This document shows, in pieces, positions 26,801 to 34,660 of a stretch of 64,000 bases of DNA. Position 1 is the stretch's first letter; every line of letters starts with the position of its first letter. The DNA comes from a bacterium (GTDB lineage: Bacteria > UBA10199 > 2-02-FULL-44-16 > JAAZCA01). Where the stretch lies: assembly GCA_021810905.1 (NCBI GenBank), contig JAJZQH010000012.1, positions 72,001 to 136,000 on the forward strand, read 5' to 3'. Below the pieces are notes generated by a model. The model saw nothing but the letters and a program-made list of their open reading frames with translations, made no database searches and was not told where the DNA came from. The translations under genes were made by a program, and so were the position numbers.

Positions 26801-29640
26801 ACAAATTCCCAGTCTTCCTGATACGTCCCGGCATTGGCCGGCGCCTTCATGCTGATGGAGAAGGTATAATTGCTCCCGACCGGCACTGTTCCTGAAACAG
26901 GCAGCGACGATATGGAGCTGAGTATGGCCGATGACTTTCTTCTGAGTTGAAAACTGCTGTCCCATGCGGATGTGCCGTTATTTTTTATTGTCCAGGTTTT
27001 TACAAAACCCGTTCCGGGCGAAAACTTCGTGCCGTCGGAAACGGTCTCGCTCACCCACTGCGCGGAATAGCTCGTCACCACATTGACCTTTGCCCAGATC
27101 GTGCTGCTCTGGCTCACGGGTATCGTGGTTCCGGATGCGTTGACCAGCTTCCAGTGATCCTCGAGATTCGTTCCGGATGCCGGCGCCTGCATGACCACAT
27201 CAAAAACGTACTGCGCGCCAGGCGCCACGCTGGTCGACAGATGGACATTCGCGGTATTCTTGCTCAACGTGCCGCTGACGTGGACGAACTGATACGAGGT
27301 CGTCCAGGTGCTGGCGCCGTTATTCTTGATGATCCATCGTTTGGTGAAGTTCTGATAGGGACTCAGCTGATAGCCGTCGCCATAGGTCTCGCTCACGAAC
27401 TGTGCGGAATCCGCGGGCTGAACGGAATTGATCTGGACATACACTTGCGTGCCGAATGCAGTGCTCGCTGCGTTCTTCATCTGCCAGTATCCGGTATAGG
27501 AACCGGCTGTCGCAGGCGCGGTCATCGCCACGCTCACATCATACGTTGCGTTTGGAGCTACTGATGAACCGATGTTCACGCACGACGGTGCGCCCATCTG
27601 CGCGCCGCTCACAAAGCAGAACCTGTAGCTCGTCGTCCACGTCGTACCGCCGGTGTTTTTGAGACGCCATGTCTTGGTGAATGACTGCCCTGCCGTGACC
27701 TGAGTACCGTCCGGTATGGTGACATCGGAGACAAAGCCTGCATCGTCCTGCGGGGCGACCGACGTTATCTGCACGTAGACCTGGGTGCCGAACGACGTGC
27801 TCGAAGCGTTCTTCATCTGCCAGTAACCGGTATAGGAACCTGCGGTCGTGGGTGCGACCATCGGTACGCTCACGTCATACGTCGCATTTGGAGCTACTGA
27901 TGAACCGATGTTCACGCACGACGCCGCGCCCATCTGCGCGCCGCTCACAAAGCAGAACCTGTAACTGGTCGTCCACGTCGTGCCTCCCGTGTTCTTGATA
28001 CGCCACGTCTTGGTGAATGACTGCCCTGCAGTGACCTGCGTGCCGTCAGGTATCGTGACGTCTGTCACAAAGACAGCATTATCCTGCGGAGCGACCGACG
28101 TTATCCTCACGTATACCTGTGTGCCGAACGACGTACTCGAAGCATTCTTCATCTGCCAGTAACCGGTATAGGAACCTGCGGTCGAGGGTGCGACCATCGG
28201 CACGCTCACGTCATACGTTGCATTTGGAGCTACTGATGAACCGATGTTCACGCACGACGCCGCGCCCATCTGCGAGCCGCTCACAAAGCAGAACCTGTAA
28301 CTCGTCGTCCACGTCGTGCCGCCGGTGTTTTTGATACGCCACGTCTTGGTGAATGACTGCCCTGCAGTAACCTGCGTGCCGTCCGGTATCGTCACATCGG
28401 AAACGAACGTGGCATTATCCTGCGGGGCGACCGACGTTATCTGCACGTAGACCTGGGTGCCGAACGACGTACTCGATGCATTCTTCATCTGCCAGTAACC
28501 GGTATAGGAACCCGCGGTCGAAGGTGCGACCATCGGCACGCTCACGTCATACGTTGCATTCGGCGCCACTGATGAACCGATGTTCACGCACGACGGCCCG
28601 CTCATCTGCGAGCCGCTCACGAAGCAGAATTTGTAGCTCGTCGTCCACGTCGTGCCGCCGGTGTTTTTGATACGCCACGTCTTGGTGAATGACTGCCCCG
28701 CGGTGACCTGAGTCCCGTCAGGAATGGTGACATCGGAAACAAACGAGGAATTATCCTGTGGGGCCACGGAAGTGATCTGCACGTACACCTGAGTGCCGAA
28801 CGCCGTGCCCGATGCGTTCTTCATCTTCCAGTAGCCGGTATAGGAACCTGCGGTCGAGGGTGCGATCATCGGCACGCTCACGTCATACGTTGCGTTGGGC
28901 GCAACGGATGAACCGATGTTCACGCACGACGGCCCGCTCATCTGCGAGCCGCTCACGAAGCAGAACTTGTAGCTCGTCGTCCACGTCGAGCCGCCGGTGT
29001 TCTTGAGACGCCACGTCTTGGTGAACGACTGGCCCGCGGTGATCTGAGTCCCGTCCGGTATCGTGACATCGGAAACAAACGAGGAATTATCCTGTGGGGC
29101 CACGGAAGTGATCTGCACGTACACCTGAGTGCCGAACGCCACGCTCGACGCGTTCTTCATCTTCCAGTAACCTGTATAAGAGCCGGCGGTCGTTGGCGCT
29201 GCCATCCCCACGCTCACGTCATACGTGGCATTCGGCGCCACGGACGAACCGATGTTCACGCACGACGGCGCACTCATCTGCGAGCCGCTCACGAAGCAGA
29301 ACTTGTAGCTCGTCGTCCACGTCGTTGTGCCCGAGTTTTTGAGCCGCCAGGTTTTGGTGAACGACTGCCCCGCCGTAATCTGCGTGCCGTCCGGAATCGT
29401 GACGTCGGAGACAAAGGCGGCGTTATCAACGCCTGTAGCCTTTGATAACGCGTCGGACGATTCGGCCGACCCCTCTTCTGAGGGCAGCGCCTGATCATTG
29501 GTATCCGGAGTAGTCTGCTGAGATTGTTGAACCGAAGGAGATGGTTCAGGTTGAGAGGAGCTGCCGCAGGCAGTTGTTATCAACATCATTGCAACCAGGA
29601 TCATGAGGTTGATGGTCCTGATAAAATGAGATGACTTCAT
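20884..29640 (-). CDS. Giant multidomain lipoprotein with two peptidoglycan-hydrolase domains and YD repeats
   Basis: The 2918-residue product starts MKSSHFIRTINLMILV and has a lipobox TTAC with the Cys at about residue 25. The start at 29640 has GGGGGAG before it. Domain order, approximate: six near-identical 112-residue NBR1-type Ig-like repeats (75-745), each with KTWRLKN or a variant and GTQVYVQI; two divergent copies (to about 960); an SLT-type transglycosylase domain with KESGW and GIGIMQITIP (980-1190); fibronectin-III-like segments; an M23/LytM-like endopeptidase domain with YHVKGDFDSLD and NHLHLSLH (1670-1790); two IPT/TIG domains with RGRGFGN and FGSGFTSD (1970-2150); calcium-binding thrombospondin type-3 repeats DTDKDGIGNNEDDDDDDDG (2150-2250); and YD-type repeats to the end. 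It is probably anchored in the outer membrane and acts on the cell wall. Confidence 0.88.
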   Translation of the reverse strand: MKSSHFIRTINLMILVAMMLITTACGSSSQPEPSPSVQQSQQTTPDTNDQALPSEEGSAESSDALSKATGVDNAAFVSDVTIPDGTQITAGQSFTKTWRLKNSGTTTWTTSYKFCFVSGSQMSAPSCVNIGSSVAPNATYDVSVGMAAPTTAGSYTGYWKMKNASSVAFGTQVYVQITSVAPQDNSSFVSDVTIPDGTQITAGQSFTKTWRLKNTGGSTWTTSYKFCFVSGSQMSGPSCVNIGSSVAPNATYDVSVPMIAPSTAGSYTGYWKMKNASGTAFGTQVYVQITSVAPQDNSSFVSDVTIPDGTQVTAGQSFTKTWRIKNTGGTTWTTSYKFCFVSGSQMSGPSCVNIGSSVAPNATYDVSVPMVAPSTAGSYTGYWQMKNASSTSFGTQVYVQITSVAPQDNATFVSDVTIPDGTQVTAGQSFTKTWRIKNTGGTTWTTSYRFCFVSGSQMGAASCVNIGSSVAPNATYDVSVPMVAPSTAGSYTGYWQMKNASSTSFGTQVYVRITSVAPQDNAVFVTDVTIPDGTQVTAGQSFTKTWRIKNTGGTTWTTSYRFCFVSGAQMGAASCVNIGSSVAPNATYDVSVPMVAPTTAGSYTGYWQMKNASSTSFGTQVYVQITSVAPQDDAGFVSDVTIPDGTQVTAGQSFTKTWRLKNTGGTTWTTSYRFCFVSGAQMGAPSCVNIGSSVAPNATYDVSVAMTAPATAGSYTGYWQMKNAASTAFGTQVYVQINSVQPADSAQFVSETYGDGYQLSPYQNFTKRWIIKNNGASTWTTSYQFVHVSGTLSKNTANVHLSTSVAPGAQYVFDVVMQAPASGTNLEDHWKLVNASGTTIPVSQSSTIWAKVNVVTSYSAQWVSETVSDGTKFSPGTGFVKTWTIKNNGTSAWDSSFQLRRKSSAILSSISSLPVSGTVPVGSNYTFSISMKAPANAGTYQEDWEFVGPANEIIQIRAADNSWSTSKIWAMISVNNPTTPPDGIQTVDTDNPTYKEISDEILNIAAIHDIPPVILKAIAFKESGWRQYWDADGSQTYCGGTFDFAYAKGDAKYGYDTDATCSSIKSIGIGIMQITIPVSGDVSDRDNIEFSDATRAQAVSGSWKTNIEKAVEKLNDRWATNIAGVTSECDLDKRIVENWYYPIAWYNGTGGSDGAYGYVGDIYDYISGDLYTNTSVDPYMTKISDISSPQDISTFPTIIYDNNNTPYYLADLVDAGGKIHKWTGGDVYADITSDVSNGLCESSTGSSSSPLTKVAGVVCQIGVAQSEGRNVTVRWQQNPVDQHIQGYIVAWKEYSSPTWNYSDSIGPMSTADNTLSWTHLFAPGSYEVRVVLNSNDGLSSDKVGFSIAAESNKPAVVTGMNHTVSGNSVTISWNASQGATFYMLKSKKSGDARDTSTLVGGTSATVASLANGSYEYKLNACVFAVLPFIVCSADSETKFFDISESGVSGDARDYCARKELRNNKGCRDIEVKQDDLLNYSFTLNEDVDVLTVQIAGVGKNSKKTDVDLYLKQGSEVTQDDVKKLADLVTATDKDPELDETNPVLVAPYLEGSLESVTIYNAKAGKWYVGLNGSNIEQTTKIDLRLRYNNGQIAGYPANFKLDPTGSNTRIFSPMQTDLEWYTVEGKCANGESSDADGEPCSGDDGFTWDSSQAKTDHLYCLMKKYPKNCVSQYHVKGDFDSLDWNVADDADAGSDALAGFSGVVVFSGAYDGFGNEVIIQSDIDSNFTLRYAHLQAWDKDNPQPAIGKYVEVGEKIGQVGGTGGLKTWPNHLHLSLHRNVNLNAASGGDLNESKQMLSKVIKGQGATIQSYSAFIPVYYADYLTPTETNHTVVELACPVDSLVTDASGRRSGVGPFGTFNDDIPEVDYHVLKGGSEEVEVVSIANAGVGSDYRIDMIGKGSGYFDLGISSPNKDTSSIENIVFLGQPVDSTTIATVMLDELAGAYPMSVTNNESIYQPEPSGRSANADQYAGLSPKIDSISPRVLTPGETVTIRGRGFGNMGESLPGTIDLILGVGLYRPFNYTSWSDTELVAQLKTAVPEGHYQLRLMIYPSRLLTNLVDVSVVASGSVPHVSHLQNDYALANEDNRVVTVFGSGFTSDAVVTIGGQMLQNSLVADSTYIEGNLPRLAAGAYQVSVANGAGATSNGDVVITYLDGDADLDADGMNNRDEIAYGTKPNVADTDLDGHLDGVDAFPLDPSEYLDTDKDGIGNNEDDDDDDDGVPDSSDAFPLDPNESQDADKDGVGDNSDSNVRLKDASGRTIYYKVVYYDAGGNITRSIVYDDYTYDEKGRSLGYTLTNYGASGNVTSTYSYEQFTYADSNRYTGYWLTISDGAGNVTIKYEYFDYTYYANGVVSGYKRRDYNGSGALQRQLEYTYNEKGKVTGNVSTTYDSNGAVTQSYEYSNYAYDELGRVMQYDRADYDAAGNLVRRFEYRDYQYYSSGKTQGYVRYDYDANNKLVTRTTYTFNEKGAVLTNEAVSYDANGLQTSRRLYSNYLYDDQGRTLQYDRDDFDASDSLTARVEVRNYTYGPQGKVSSYELSNFGSDGNLVNRYEYEFDDAGRRTVLGYTTYDSAGNSTGGYRYSNYLYDEKNRATQYDRENFDGSGNLVSKSEVRNYSYGPEGKVSSYELSNYGSAGQLLNLYQYEFDSSGRVSSMRLTTYDAAGNSTGGYRYSNYLYDEKNRATQYDRENFDASGNLVSKSEVRNYSYGPEGKVSSYELSNYGPAGQLLNRYQYEFNSSGRTSAITFTSYDSAGNPSGGYRYSNYLYDEKNRTTQYDRENYDASGNVVSRVEVRNYSYGPEGKVNSYELSNYGPAGQLLNLYQYEFDSSGHTSVLRYTSYDSAGAISGGYRNSNYLYDEKNRVTQYDRENYGALDILLYKMRYRNFVYDSTGVLMSYDWEKLDASGNVLSSGQWKKPA
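21031..22380. repeat. 270-bp tandem repeats in the YD region
   Basis: A landmark close to ATTCTCCCGATCGTACTGCG recurs at 21031, 21301, 21571, 21841 and 22111, exactly 270 bp apart. Each unit encodes 90 residues containing YLYDEKNR, QYDRENFD, VRNYSYGPEGKVSSYELSNY and YQYEFD. The central three units are nearly identical, which suggests recent duplication or gene conversion. Confidence 0.92.
27405..29421. repeat. Six 336-bp tandem repeats (NBR1-like Ig units)
   Basis: The 112-residue unit (FVSDVTIPDGTQ, FCFVSGSQM, CVNIGSSVAPNATYDVSV, GSYTGYW) repeats six times with few substitutions. At the DNA level, landmarks such as CGCCACGTCTTGGTGAA recur every 336 bp. Two cysteines per unit (FCFVSG and SCVNIG) could form a disulfide in each Ig-like domain. 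Confidence 0.93.
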
Positions 29641-29837
29641 AGCTCCCCCCAAGGTTGTCTCAAGGTTCGATTTGAATAAGATGAATGAATTTATTGCTGG
29701 AAGGGTGATTGAACTGATGTGTATCGACGGGATCTGAAATAATCCGACGAATCATGCCGCGGACAGGGGCACAATTAACGCAGCATGTCAACCTTTATTT
29801 CACCTGACGGCGCCCGGCGCCTTTTTGTAGGGCTTAT

Positions 29838-30683
29838 TCATCGCTCTCCCTGTTTTTCCGTAAAAAGTTCCAGGGAATCCACCTGCCAGACATAGAAGCT
29901 CTGCTCAGTTGCGCCATCGGAGAGCACAATTCTTATATGCCCGTCGTAGAGATCGAAATGCGAATCAAAGGTCTCGTGCGCCTCGGCGATGCGTCCCGTC
30001 ATATGATATCGAGCGCCGGTATCTTCGTCATGCCATCGTACGCGCATCTGCAGGCCGTCCCGCTGCCACTCGCGAAACCGCGCGAGCGCAAGCATGTTGA
30101 TCTCTTTGGGACCGGCGTAGTGCACCTCGATGCGACGGCTCTTTGCCGCGATCTTCTCCGCAAACGTCGCAAGGGGCCAGCCCTCGCGCTTTCCCACGGC
30201 CCTCACCCACGCGTCGTAGGCGCCGCTTTGCATCGAGATGAGAATTTTCGAGATGTGGTTCTCCGACTTCCACACCCTCAGCTCTGATCTGAAGGCTCCG
30301 ATGCCCTCGAAGATGGCCCGCACCGCGGCCTCGTGGCCGAGCAGGCAGAGCCCGTCTCCGTATGCGATGGAGACGGAATCGTTTCCCGGTTTGTTGGCCG
30401 ACCAGAGCGCGCCCCTGACCTCATCGCCCAGGTGCAGATTCAGCGGACCGCCAAGCCGCGACATCCTCGGCGCCTCATCGAGATCAGATGCAACCGAGAT
30501 CATCTCCGAGACGAGGCCCATCACCACCCCCTGCTCGCCGTCGAGGAGCGGTATCTGCTGGTTCGCCGCAGCGGTCCCCCCGTCATCGCCGATGACGGAC
30601 ACGTCGAGCGACGAATCGTCCGCGGATTCATAAACAAAAGTTGAATGCGATATGCTTGACGTTTCGATTGCCGACACAATCAC
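29838..30683 (-). CDS. Orphan protein, third gene of the 31418 operon
   Basis: This protein of about 281 residues is unrecognised. The GTG at 30683 overlaps the stop codon of the preceding gene (GTGA) and has GGAGG upstream, so the two are translationally coupled; a second GTG lies six bases on. The N-terminus is polar and acidic (YESADDSSLDVSVIGDDGG). The rest is a mixed alpha/beta sequence ending YVWQVDSLELFTEKQGER. No signal peptide, membrane helix or catalytic motif is evident. As the last gene after the pseudokinase-like gene it may be its partner, but no function can be assigned. Confidence 0.6.
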   Translation of the reverse strand: MIVSAIETSSISHSTFVYESADDSSLDVSVIGDDGGTAAANQQIPLLDGEQGVVMGLVSEMISVASDLDEAPRMSRLGGPLNLHLGDEVRGALWSANKPGNDSVSIAYGDGLCLLGHEAAVRAIFEGIGAFRSELRVWKSENHISKILISMQSGAYDAWVRAVGKREGWPLATFAEKIAAKSRRIEVHYAGPKEINMLALARFREWQRDGLQMRVRWHDEDTGARYHMTGRIAEAHETFDSHFDLYDGHIRIVLSDGATEQSFYVWQVDSLELFTEKQGER

Positions 30684-31381
30684 CCGAGCCTCCCCAGCAA
30701 CGCCTGTTTTATTCGCAGGGCCAGGTCTTCCTCCCACATCAAGCTGCTGTTGGAAACGACGGGACGTGCTCCGCCGAGCTGCGAAACGAGGATCGTCCGA
30801 TCCCGCGTGATGCGATCATAGTGCGCCAGCGTCACCGTCAACTTGAGATGAGCGTCAGCGTTTCCAAATGTGAAGGGGCATGTGCCGGAAATGACGGACC
30901 CTTTCCCGATCCATTGATCGCGGAATTGATCCTCACCTGTTTTGACGAAGCGTCCCCCGACACTCCCCTCGTGAAAGCGGAGCGATCCAACAAAACCTTC
31001 GTAGCTCTGAAATACTCCGATGCCCGGACTGCCGCAGTAAGGATTGCCATGGGCGAGCACGGACTCGACAAAGGCCCTCGCGTCTATGATCACATGAGCG
31101 AAGGCAGCCTCGAGCGCGCCGAAGACCGGGGCAAAATCCATAGCGAAATGCCCGTGACCGATCTGCGGCGCCTCCCATGTGATGCAGGTTTCAAGGTGCG
31201 CCCTCTCAAGCCTCGCATCCGCAAGCTCGCCAGGATTTTCATGAGCAAATCCATCGATCGCGATCTCATCGAGGTCCGCTTCGCCATCGGTGGAGCAGGA
31301 ATCTTCTTCTCCGGCAACGCCCGTAATCGGAGACGTGGTATACGACGTGACGTTTATGATCAAACCGGGCTGAGACATCAT
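30680..31381 (-). CDS. Orphan protein, second gene of the 31418 operon
   Basis: This 233-residue protein is unrecognised. The ATG at 31381 has CGGAGG five bases upstream; the next codon is also ATG. It begins MMSQPGLIINVTSYTTSPIT, followed by an acidic stretch (GEEDSCSTDGEADLDEIAID). The middle is mixed, with HGHFAMDFAPVFGALEAAF. It starts 36 bp after the pseudokinase-like gene and its stop overlaps the next start. The gap holds no complete sigma-28-like motif, so it probably depends on the promoter at 32762. Confidence 0.6.
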   Translation of the reverse strand: MMSQPGLIINVTSYTTSPITGVAGEEDSCSTDGEADLDEIAIDGFAHENPGELADARLERAHLETCITWEAPQIGHGHFAMDFAPVFGALEAAFAHVIIDARAFVESVLAHGNPYCGSPGIGVFQSYEGFVGSLRFHEGSVGGRFVKTGEDQFRDQWIGKGSVISGTCPFTFGNADAHLKLTVTLAHYDRITRDRTILVSQLGGARPVVSNSSLMWEEDLALRIKQALLGRLG

Positions 31382-31417
31382 GTTCCTCCGTACGCTTATC
31401 CGGCGCTTACCATAAGC

Positions 31418-32728
31418 TCAGCGCAGGCTGGCAGCTATCAGACGCGCTACGTCTCTCACGGCGTGTTTCTCATGACCAGAGGCCCAGGACAAGAGAGGGA
31501 TACTCTCCGCACTCCCCTCGCGCAACGCGAAGATGAACTCCGGAAGACATAAAAGCCCAGATGTATCCGATCGTTCATGGCCGAAGTAACCTTTGCTGAA
31601 GTGGCCAACGAGATATGATGCGATTCTGGACGGGCGACGGAAGTCGCCATTCTCACAAAAACAGACGGCGATATCCCTGGCGATCTTGCCCAGGTCCAGG
31701 AGGACGTAACCGAACCTCTGTTCCGGCGTCATGCTGGACAACTCCTCGGCGGTTTCGAGGTCGCAGATCAAGACCCTGTGTCCGTGATTATAGAGCACGC
31801 TGAAATTCTCAAGATGCGGATATTTGTGTACCAGACCTCGCTGATGCATTGAAAAGATTGCGCGTCCCATCCCCTCAAAGATCGCCGCGAGCGTCCCGGA
31901 CCGATCTTCTTCCGATATTCCCCACCTGAGGCATCTTATGGATGTCTGCAAATACCCGCTGAAGACCCTCATTTCGTTTCGAACCCTTGATCCATATATA
32001 ATGAACCCGATTTTTTCCTCAGACTGCGCGCCGAAGCGCAGGCCTCTATAATATCCGTAGCAAATCACTGCATCAGTCAGTCGAAACCCGAGCCTTTTGG
32101 CTGCCGCTATTTCTCGCAACAGATCCCTCTCGCCGCACGCCCCCTCAGGAGCGAACGTGGGGATGTCAAGATACGCCTCTCCGCCGGCGGAGATCTCCAT
32201 CGGATACTGAACGCACCCACGCCCAAGATGTGGCATCAACACCATGTCTGAATTCAATCGAGGAGATATGCCTTTACAGCGAAGCCTAACTATCTCCTCT
32301 CCATCGTGCTTGAATGTTTTGGAGAGAAGGAAATCGGTACTGCGTCCCCTGATGATTCCTGTTGAGGTTATGATGCGATGCAATCTTTGCCGATCGCATG
32401 CGCTCAGCTGATTATAAAGTGGAGTAAACTGAACGAAAACAGTTCTGCGGTTTATCGCACTAAATACGTATGAATCGACGGGCCTGCCGCACATCGTTTG
32501 TCCCTGCGTAATCTCGGCAAAAGAATCCCCGATCTCGTTCGAACTCTTTCCAGGATTTCTTACGACGCCGATATTCGATGCATCCTGTTCTTCACAGGTT
32601 AACGCTGCCTCCGCAGGAATTTCGGCTGCCTCATCAACAGGCGCGCCCGCGTCCTGCGCCGCGCGCATGAGCGGATCGGAAAGAACAGCAGTCATAAATC
32701 CTGACGAACCGAGTAACACTGACATCAT
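31418..32728 (-). CDS. Protein-kinase-like fold with degenerate catalytic loop
   Basis: The 436-residue protein has a kinase-like C-terminal lobe. The segment MHQRGLVHKYPHLENFSVL near residue 308 aligns with the HxDxxxxN catalytic loop of protein kinases and aminoglycoside phosphotransferases, but the catalytic Asp is Tyr (HKYPHLEN). ICDLETAEEL about 15 residues later matches the metal-binding DFG-type motif and keeps its Asp. No glycine-rich loop is obvious in the N-terminal half. It could be a pseudokinase or a kinase with an altered mechanism. The N-terminus (GSSGFMTAVLSDPLMRAAQD) resembles that of other orphans here. The ribosome-binding site is TGGAG, with tandem ATGs. It is the first of three genes. 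Confidence 0.6.
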   Translation of the reverse strand: MMSVLLGSSGFMTAVLSDPLMRAAQDAGAPVDEAAEIPAEAALTCEEQDASNIGVVRNPGKSSNEIGDSFAEITQGQTMCGRPVDSYVFSAINRRTVFVQFTPLYNQLSACDRQRLHRIITSTGIIRGRSTDFLLSKTFKHDGEEIVRLRCKGISPRLNSDMVLMPHLGRGCVQYPMEISAGGEAYLDIPTFAPEGACGERDLLREIAAAKRLGFRLTDAVICYGYYRGLRFGAQSEEKIGFIIYGSRVRNEMRVFSGYLQTSIRCLRWGISEEDRSGTLAAIFEGMGRAIFSMHQRGLVHKYPHLENFSVLYNHGHRVLICDLETAEELSSMTPEQRFGYVLLDLGKIARDIAVCFCENGDFRRPSRIASYLVGHFSKGYFGHERSDTSGLLCLPEFIFALREGSAESIPLLSWASGHEKHAVRDVARLIAASLR

Positions 32729-32761
32729 CGATCTCCAGAGAGTGGTTCGCTCAACGCCTCT

Positions 32762-32788
32762 TTATCGTATAGAACCAGGGAAAGTTGC
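32762..32788 (-). promoter_or_regulatory. Sigma-28-like promoter motif
   Basis: On the minus strand GCAACTTT, 11 bases, then TACGATAA lie about 34 bases before the start at 32728. It is back-to-back with the similar motif at 32845. Confidence 0.6.
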
Positions 32789-32844
32789 TAAAATTCAACG
32801 GGTCTGGCACATTTGTATTGAGCAGCAACAAATCAAAAAAACAA

Positions 32845-32871
32845 GCAACTCCCGCGGAAAGCGGCCGATAA
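32845..32871 (+). promoter_or_regulatory. Sigma-28-like promoter motif
   Basis: GCAACTCC, 11 bases, then a perfect GCCGATAA lie about 26 bases before the ATG at 32897. A TATAAT overlaps just downstream and could be a sigma-70 -10 element. Confidence 0.65.
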
Positions 32872-32896
32872 TTATAATGAACCAAAGGAAACCTCG

Positions 32897-33445
32897 ATGA
32901 CAGCGCCGGTATGTGATGCAGGCATGGCAAAGCGCAAGGCAATCCCGGACGTGGACGGGGACGGCCTGGCCGACGAACTCGTCACCTTCGACGGTTCCCG
33001 AATAATTGACACGATCGGGCCGGATTGTTTTTACAGGCTCATTGGCCAGGATTCCTATTGCCCTGCCGATGGATATTCCAATGATGACGGAATGAAATTC
33101 CTCAAGCTCACGAGCGGAAAGACGCTCTCGCAGCTGACAAGCCTTACAGATGACCACGGCCGCACGTTCAGCCGGGGGCAAAAAGTGGCCTTACACTATG
33201 TAGGCTATCCGTCGATAAACGGAGTCATAGAAAGATTCTCCGACAGTTTCATATCCATCGATGAGGGGACGCTCTTCATGACTGGCTTCGAAGCAGACGT
33301 GAAGCTGGATGATGGAACGATCGAAAAAAATATTCCGCTGGAACTGATCGCACACAATGACGCAGTGTCTCGAATGGAACGTGGGCTTACGGAACTCTAC
33401 TGGGACTGGCGTTTAAAGGCTGAAAATTTCCTGTACAATCTGTAA
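32897..33445 (+). CDS. Orphan protein with EF-hand-like DxDGDG motif (paralogue 1)
   Basis: This 182-residue protein is a clear paralogue of the one at 37598. Both begin with about 15 residues and then PDVDGDGLADEL or PDLDGDGLPEQL, a calcium-binding loop of EF-hand or dockerin type. Both continue with GQDSYCPA or GEDSYCPA, LTSGKT or LSSGKT, and KLDDG, and end in RGLTELYW or RGLSEFYW. A RASP-type beta core is possible, but I cannot name a family. There is no signal peptide. It converges on the gene at 33495, and the same pair arrangement is seen at 37598-38340, so the two-gene module has been duplicated. Confidence 0.7.
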   Translation: MTAPVCDAGMAKRKAIPDVDGDGLADELVTFDGSRIIDTIGPDCFYRLIGQDSYCPADGYSNDDGMKFLKLTSGKTLSQLTSLTDDHGRTFSRGQKVALHYVGYPSINGVIERFSDSFISIDEGTLFMTGFEADVKLDDGTIEKNIPLELIAHNDAVSRMERGLTELYWDWRLKAENFLYNL

Positions 33446-33494
33446 TCGAAAGGTGCCGGGCACCGGAGGTTCAAGGAAACGCTGAACTGCCCGC

Positions 33495-34442
33495 CTATTT
33501 CTCTTCATGCAAGTCATCCGAGCCATGCGGTCTATTCGGGTCGAGATCGATCTCGAGCAGGCGTAGCTGACTCTCAGGGATCTTCCAGCCGACGGGACGC
33601 TCATAGAGCGCAAGTTCGGTTTTCTTCCCGTCACCATCCTCGAGCACGTAGATCTCCAGGAACTGCCCGTTTGCAATCCCCTCCGGCACGGATATGCCGG
33701 AATTCTCAAACACGGCCCGATCCATTAGGCAGTTATAGAGCTTAGTCTCGTCTTTATCCCGCACGCCGTACAGGATGACGACCTCCTGTTCACCAATATC
33801 CTCTATTTTTCCCGGATGCCATGCGAGTAGCGCAGGGTTTCCGATCAAATCCTTGCGAAGATGTGGCCCAATCCAGCACTCATCGAATGGAACGCTAAGT
33901 GGGAAGACGCATCCCCCCAATCGTTCAGCCTCTTCCATGTGCTGCAATTCGCTCCAGAGTTGATTCAACTCGATGTTGTTGGAGAGTCCCTGTGGCTGGA
34001 TCGCCTCCAGGACCTCACGAGCCTCCGAGTGCGCGCCGTTGTCGAGGAAGGCACGCGCCACGCCTTCGTGCAGGCTGTATGCACCCTGAGCATCCACCCT
34101 TGCAGTCGCAGCGCGCCATTGGTGCATCCCATCCGCATGCATGCCGCGCGCAAGCAGGGCCTGTATATACCGAAGCGCACAGGCCGCACTGGCGGGCTCT
34201 GTTTCCGCGGCACGGGCGAGCCGGTCCAGCTCCTGCGCAGGAGACTCCGCCGCGTTCAAGCCTTCCACGGTCGAGGCGTTTTCATAGCGATCAGCAGGAG
34301 CCGGAATGGTGCAGCCATCAGCCTCGGCAGCGGACGGTTCGTCAGCGAGCAGATCGCCATCAGCCGCAGTATCCTCTTCATCGATCGATGCGAGAGCAGA
34401 ACCCATCACACCGAGCGGATTGCCATTGTTCACTGAGCTCAT
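33495..34442 (-). CDS. Orphan protein with helical-repeat-like region
   Basis: The 315-residue protein has a low-complexity acidic start (SIDEEDTAADGDLLADEPSA). A helical stretch follows, resembling tetratricopeptide-type repeats (ACALRYIQALLARGMHADGM, then AYSLHEGVARAFLDNGAHSE). The C-terminal domain ends LRLLEIDLDPNRPHGSDDLH. That last part reappears as a fragment at 38216-38340, next to the paralogous neighbour. It faces the EF-hand-like gene with a 49-bp gap. A sigma-28-like motif lies 60 bases upstream. The function is unknown; a protein-protein interaction role fits the helical repeats. Confidence 0.65.
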   Translation of the reverse strand: MSSVNNGNPLGVMGSALASIDEEDTAADGDLLADEPSAAEADGCTIPAPADRYENASTVEGLNAAESPAQELDRLARAAETEPASAACALRYIQALLARGMHADGMHQWRAATARVDAQGAYSLHEGVARAFLDNGAHSEAREVLEAIQPQGLSNNIELNQLWSELQHMEEAERLGGCVFPLSVPFDECWIGPHLRKDLIGNPALLAWHPGKIEDIGEQEVVILYGVRDKDETKLYNCLMDRAVFENSGISVPEGIANGQFLEIYVLEDGDGKKTELALYERPVGWKIPESQLRLLEIDLDPNRPHGSDDLHEEK

Positions 34443-34502
34443 ATGTCCTCCTTGAAAGTATGATGACCGGGAAACGCAACAAACACGTCACCCGTAGCAC
34501 TA

Positions 34503-34529
34503 TTTTCGGCACACTGTCCATAGAGTTGC
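34503..34529 (-). promoter_or_regulatory. Sigma-28-like promoter motif
   Basis: On the minus strand GCAACTCT, 11 bases, then GCCGAAAA lie about 60 bases before the ATG at 34442. Confidence 0.55.
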
Positions 34530-34572
34530 GCGGTTTTTTGCCCGATTGAATTCACGACAGACGGATCCATGC

Positions 34573-34660
34573 GTGCCTGGCACCGTCGCACGGGTACGGG
34601 CGCAGAGCCTCCATCCAATGTTCAGCGTCTATATCAAAATGGTACGCCGGTGCCAGGCAC
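34573..34660. repeat. REP-like pair upstream of RAYT copy 2
   Basis: Perfect units GTGCCTGGCAC (34573-34583) and GTGCCAGGCAC (34650-34660) lie about 65 bp apart, the typical layout of REP doublets, 120 bp before the second RAYT gene. Confidence 0.8.

Noticed and set aside
29803-29828. GGCGCC-C-GGCGCC followed by TTTTT as a terminator
   Set aside because: On the plus strand, where the T run lies, there is no gene upstream to terminate.
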